Origin: Jacaranda mimosifolia
Taxonomy: Eukaryota > Streptophyta > Magnoliopsida > Lamiales > Bignoniaceae
NCBI GenBank assembly: GCA_018894105.1
Contig: CM032133.1
Coordinates: forward strand, 20,474,501-20,538,500
Reading direction: 5' to 3'
Length of the DNA: 64,000 nucleotides
The notes beneath the pieces were generated by a model. It worked only from the letters and a program-made list of their open reading frames with translations. It did not search any database and was not told the origin of the DNA. Within the stretch, counting starts at the first letter, position 1. Every line of letters starts with the position of its first letter. The translations under genes were made by a program, and so were the position numbers. Positions 61,740 through 64,000 of the stretch are shown piece after piece.

Positions 61740-62460
61740 GGTTTAGCATTGGTTTTCTTGGAGGGATACTCCTTAGCCCAGTGGCCTACCTATCCACAAT
61801 TCCAGCATGGTTCGCTTGCTTTTGGTTTCTTGTTGCCCTTGGTTTTGCCTTTATTTATGGTTTTAGAGTTCGAGTTCATTTGGTTCATTCTATTGAATTT
61901 TTTCTTCCCTTTAATAACCACATTTGTCTTAGGTTGGTGCTCAATCGGAACTTCATGAGTTTGATTTCGGTGTTCTTTCTCAATGCTTATGGCAATCATA
62001 ACATCATCCAGGGACAGCTTCCTTTTTTGATGCTTGAGTGTCATTCCAAAATTTTCCCAAGACTTGGGAAATTTATCCATTATAGACATGATCAAAAACT
62101 TCTCAGGAAGTTCATCTCAGCATCAGCTAGAGCATGCTCAAGATTGATCAGTTCATGCGTCTATTCAGTTACAGACTTTCCCTCAACCATCTGATACTTC
62201 ATGAACTTGAAAATAGAATACTTCTCGAGCCCTCACTCTTCAGAATTATTTCAATCTAACTCATCCCATAGCGATTTAGTGGTGTACAAGTCCAAGCAGT
62301 ATACATCGAAGAGAACATTTAACAGTGACAACAAAATTATCCCTCAACCTAACTGATCTTTCTCAGTCCACTCAGCTATTTTAGCTGTTTTAGGGTCAGT
62401 ATCAGTTGGTTTAAGTCTAGTCACTTGAATCACCGGAAGAAGACCTTTCATTGTGAACCA
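61740..62460 (-). pseudogene. gag: Copia-3 gag
   Basis: 62095-61790 has MSIMDKFPKSWENFGMTLKH and a basic Asn/Lys tail leading to a zinc knuckle PCWNCG that is cut by an in-frame TAG. Its last Cys is changed (KEY). The N-terminal half, up to about 62450, is readable only across several stops. Confidence 0.8.
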
Positions 62461-62634
62461 AATTTTTATTCATTGTTGCCAACGTTTGAAAAATTGGCCC
62501 CCAAACTTTTCTGGCAAGCCAGAAAGGTCTACTTTTGAGGACAACAATGAACCAGCACCAGAATCACTTGCAGATGAAGAAGGCATTTCAAATAAGCAGT
62601 TTAAACAAACACTAAAAGTTAATTTCTCCAAGAT

Positions 62635-63492
62635 TGTTGGAAGCACAGATTATAAATAGCAGTTTATAAAGTAATTATAAAATAGTTTATAATCACGGGG
62701 CACTGTTTGTAAAAATAATATTATAAATATTTCAAAAAATGGCAAATAGTAGTATAGATATTCCAAGATTATTTAGTTGCAATTCAGTTTAACATAAGCA
62801 TAAACTAAAACAAACATACCAATTTATAATACAAATATTAGTATATAAATCGAAAACTTATCTCAAAGTTCTGTGCAGTAACAAAACTTAGACTGAATCA
62901 CTAGAATATAGTTTGCCTTGAAGAAATTATAGCTCCTAGCAGTACAAAGGGTGCAGTAAAACTTCCTCAAGGATAAGACAGTCTCAGAAGCCTTTTGGTG
63001 CATTGTAGAAAGCTTCACTTCGATCACCACTCAGTTATTAGAAAATTGATAAGCAACACTATTAAAGAAAGATATAAGAGGTATAAAAGAGAATTTGTTG
63101 TTGTAGTCATTATAGCCTACATTTAGTAGACTAATTTATAAGCACTAGGAGGGGAGCACTTTTTTAGGAATTCCAATGTGGGATAACTTTGGTTAGTATT
63201 TTATATTAGTATAGTTTCCCATACTTTTCTTATATTTTCAATATCGGACAAGGGACCAAAAAATATATATATCTATATATATATTTTATACTCCCATAAG
63301 TCCCCACATCTTTATTTTGATTACAATGTGGGACAACTTCCACTAATAGAATTTATGCTTATTATACTTTTCTTTCACACTTTAAACATCTATGGATTCC
63401 AACCAATAATTGACACTAATCCAAAGAAATAAAACATCTCATTAACATGTGATTAGCCTCAAATATCAATTAAATGGGTGCCAATTACAACA
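62635..63492 (-). repeat. 5' LTR of Copia-3
   Basis: See the sister copy at 57194-58050. The high end ttacaaca is directly followed by the target duplication aatag and then by the signal-peptide exon of kinase copy 2. Confidence 0.92.
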
Positions 63493-63565
63493 AATAGATT
63501 GATAAAATTAGGATTGCCTGGACGAAGAGGAAAAGTTTCCGGTTAGGTTTGGGATGCATTTGCAT

Positions 63566-64000
63566 TTCTGGAAAGACGATAACTCATTTAACCATAGTAA
63601 GATAGCATGCATCAATTATTAGTGGTCTACAAAGAAGCAAAAACGTTTCTCGTTTTCTACTTAGGTGCATGATATTCAAAGAAGCATCAATCCAAGAATT
63701 GCAGTCAACGCGAACAGAGAAATATCCTCCTTTCAATTTCTAAATTTCTTTTAAGTGTAAGTTTACTTGGTAAAATGAAAGTTAGGGTGATGAGAGGGAT
63801 GAATTAATGGGTCAAGCTAATGATTAGAATAATTTTATATTTCATAAAATATATTTACTTTGTGAGATAAGATGAGATTAATAATAAAGTAGGTACTTTT
63901 ATTAATTATTTACTTAGATATGGATGAAAAATTGGGATAAATACTAAAATGACTAAAATAACTTTCATAGATAAAAAAAGAATGTGTGTTAATATATATA
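63566..64000. other. 5' flank of kinase copy 2
   Basis: It lies just upstream of the minus-strand ATG at 63565 and so may hold its former promoter and 5' leader. It is AT-rich. No clear TATA box was assigned. A gagataagatgagatta run near 63862 also occurs at 45838. Confidence 0.45.

Larger units (their letters stand above)
57194..63492 (-). mobile_element. Copia-3: full-length Ty1/Copia element, 6.3 kb
   Basis: LTRs lie at 57194-58050 (3') and 62635-63492 (5'), 857 and 858 bp, both starting tgttggragcac and ending ttacaaca in plus reading. A perfect 5-bp duplication aatag lies at 57189-57193 and 63493-63497. The interior carries gag, protease, integrase, RT and RNase H on the minus strand, all with stops or shifts. 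The LTRs differ at roughly one in ten positions in the first 230 bases by eye, so the insertion is old. It interrupts the signal-peptide exon of kinase copy 2. The usual Met-tRNA primer site was not evident beside the 5' LTR. Confidence 0.95.
54711..63565 (-). pseudogene. LRK10L-type receptor-like kinase, copy 2, split by Copia-3
   Basis: ATG at 63565 starts a basic then hydrophobic signal peptide (NRKLFLFVQAILILSIY) that runs to the Copia-3 target site at 63493-63497. The frame resumes below 57189 as GSLCEKVISYGLICIN and continues to YLTYPFWGGSRPEPCGCPG, a GUB_WAK_bind start. 57091-56681 (EVAREDLWNNACPKVL) and 56769-56437 (WAK_assoc, SIQWSKDEKQ) follow in shifted frames. Then come a linker exon 56142-56222 (81 bp), the 42-bp exon 55759-55800, and the kinase exon 55714-54711 entered after ctattacag. 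The part coding the membrane helix in copy 1 is absent here. In the kinase, a lost T near 55257 (the frame ends in IKRQNIL), a changed APE site near 55140 and a 2-base loss near 55088 break the frame. HFDIKPQN is HFDIKRQN. All this makes it a pseudogene. Confidence 0.88.

Noticed and set aside
61673..62194. 173-codon plus frame with hydrophobic runs
   Set aside because: Antisense to Copia-3 gag, which has clear motifs on the minus strand.

Overview
This is nuclear DNA from a flowering plant, most likely a eudicot. It is AT-rich, has spliced genes, and is filled with plant-type transposable elements. No bacterial genes, CRISPR array, rRNA or convincing functional tRNA gene were seen. Most of the window is nested mobile DNA. 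The only host genes recognised are a small disease-resistance-type cluster at 46-64 kb: LRK10L-type receptor kinases and a class III (GH18) chitinase remnant. Exactly one coding exon, the kinase exon at 47.8-48.9 kb, is long and undamaged.

Layout. (1) 1-13.9 kb: a minus-strand Ty1/Copia element (Copia-1, Sirevirus-like) with a decayed gag-pol and an extra 3' ORF. Two related solo LTRs of about 3 kb, probably Gypsy, are inserted in it: one in its 3' LTR (38-2972, TSD tttag/cttag) and one in gag (9658-13138, TSD cgtca). (2) 13.9-16.7 kb: unrecognised AT-rich sequence. (3) 16726-23421: a Mutator-like element (MULE) with degenerate terminal inverted repeats, an 8/9 target duplication, a broken MuDR-type transposase on the plus strand and a broken GRF zinc-finger/membrane protein on the minus strand. 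(4) 23.8-37.5 kb: a second minus-strand Copia (Copia-2) lacking most of pol. A 695-bp hAT-type MITE lies in its 3' LTR and an 8.6-kb non-autonomous CACTA element (26358-34989, TSD tac) lies in its interior. The CACTA element holds triplicated AT-rich modules and a GC-rich island. (5) 37.5-46.2 kb: two PIF/Harbinger-like MITEs with TAA duplications, a Helitron-like insertion (38530-41722), a relic of the 3' flank of a third kinase copy near 42.0-42.2 kb, and AT-rich unknown sequence. (6) 46.2-48.9 kb: chitinase pseudogene followed by LRK10L kinase copy 1. (7) 49.1-51.0 kb: a truncated Copia (Copia-4). (8) 51.0-54.5 kb: a duplicated flank, a CT microsatellite, a possible SINE and a MITE. (9) 54.7-63.6 kb: LRK10L kinase copy 2 (minus). 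Its signal-peptide exon is split by a complete 6.3-kb Copia element (Copia-3, 57194-63492, perfect 5-bp TSD aatag).

How the parts relate. The kinase copies are inverted duplicates that share a diagnostic 42-bp exon just before the membrane helix. Copy 2 retains signal peptide, GUB_WAK, WAK_assoc, a linker exon and a frameshifted kinase, but has lost the transmembrane coding part. Copy 1 retains the transmembrane helix and kinase but has no visible GUB_WAK ectodomain. A class III chitinase relic sits in its place, in the same orientation. Whether that was ever a chitinase-receptor kinase fusion is the most interesting open question here.

All coordinates and motifs were read by eye. Family names rest on recognised motifs and no database search was run.
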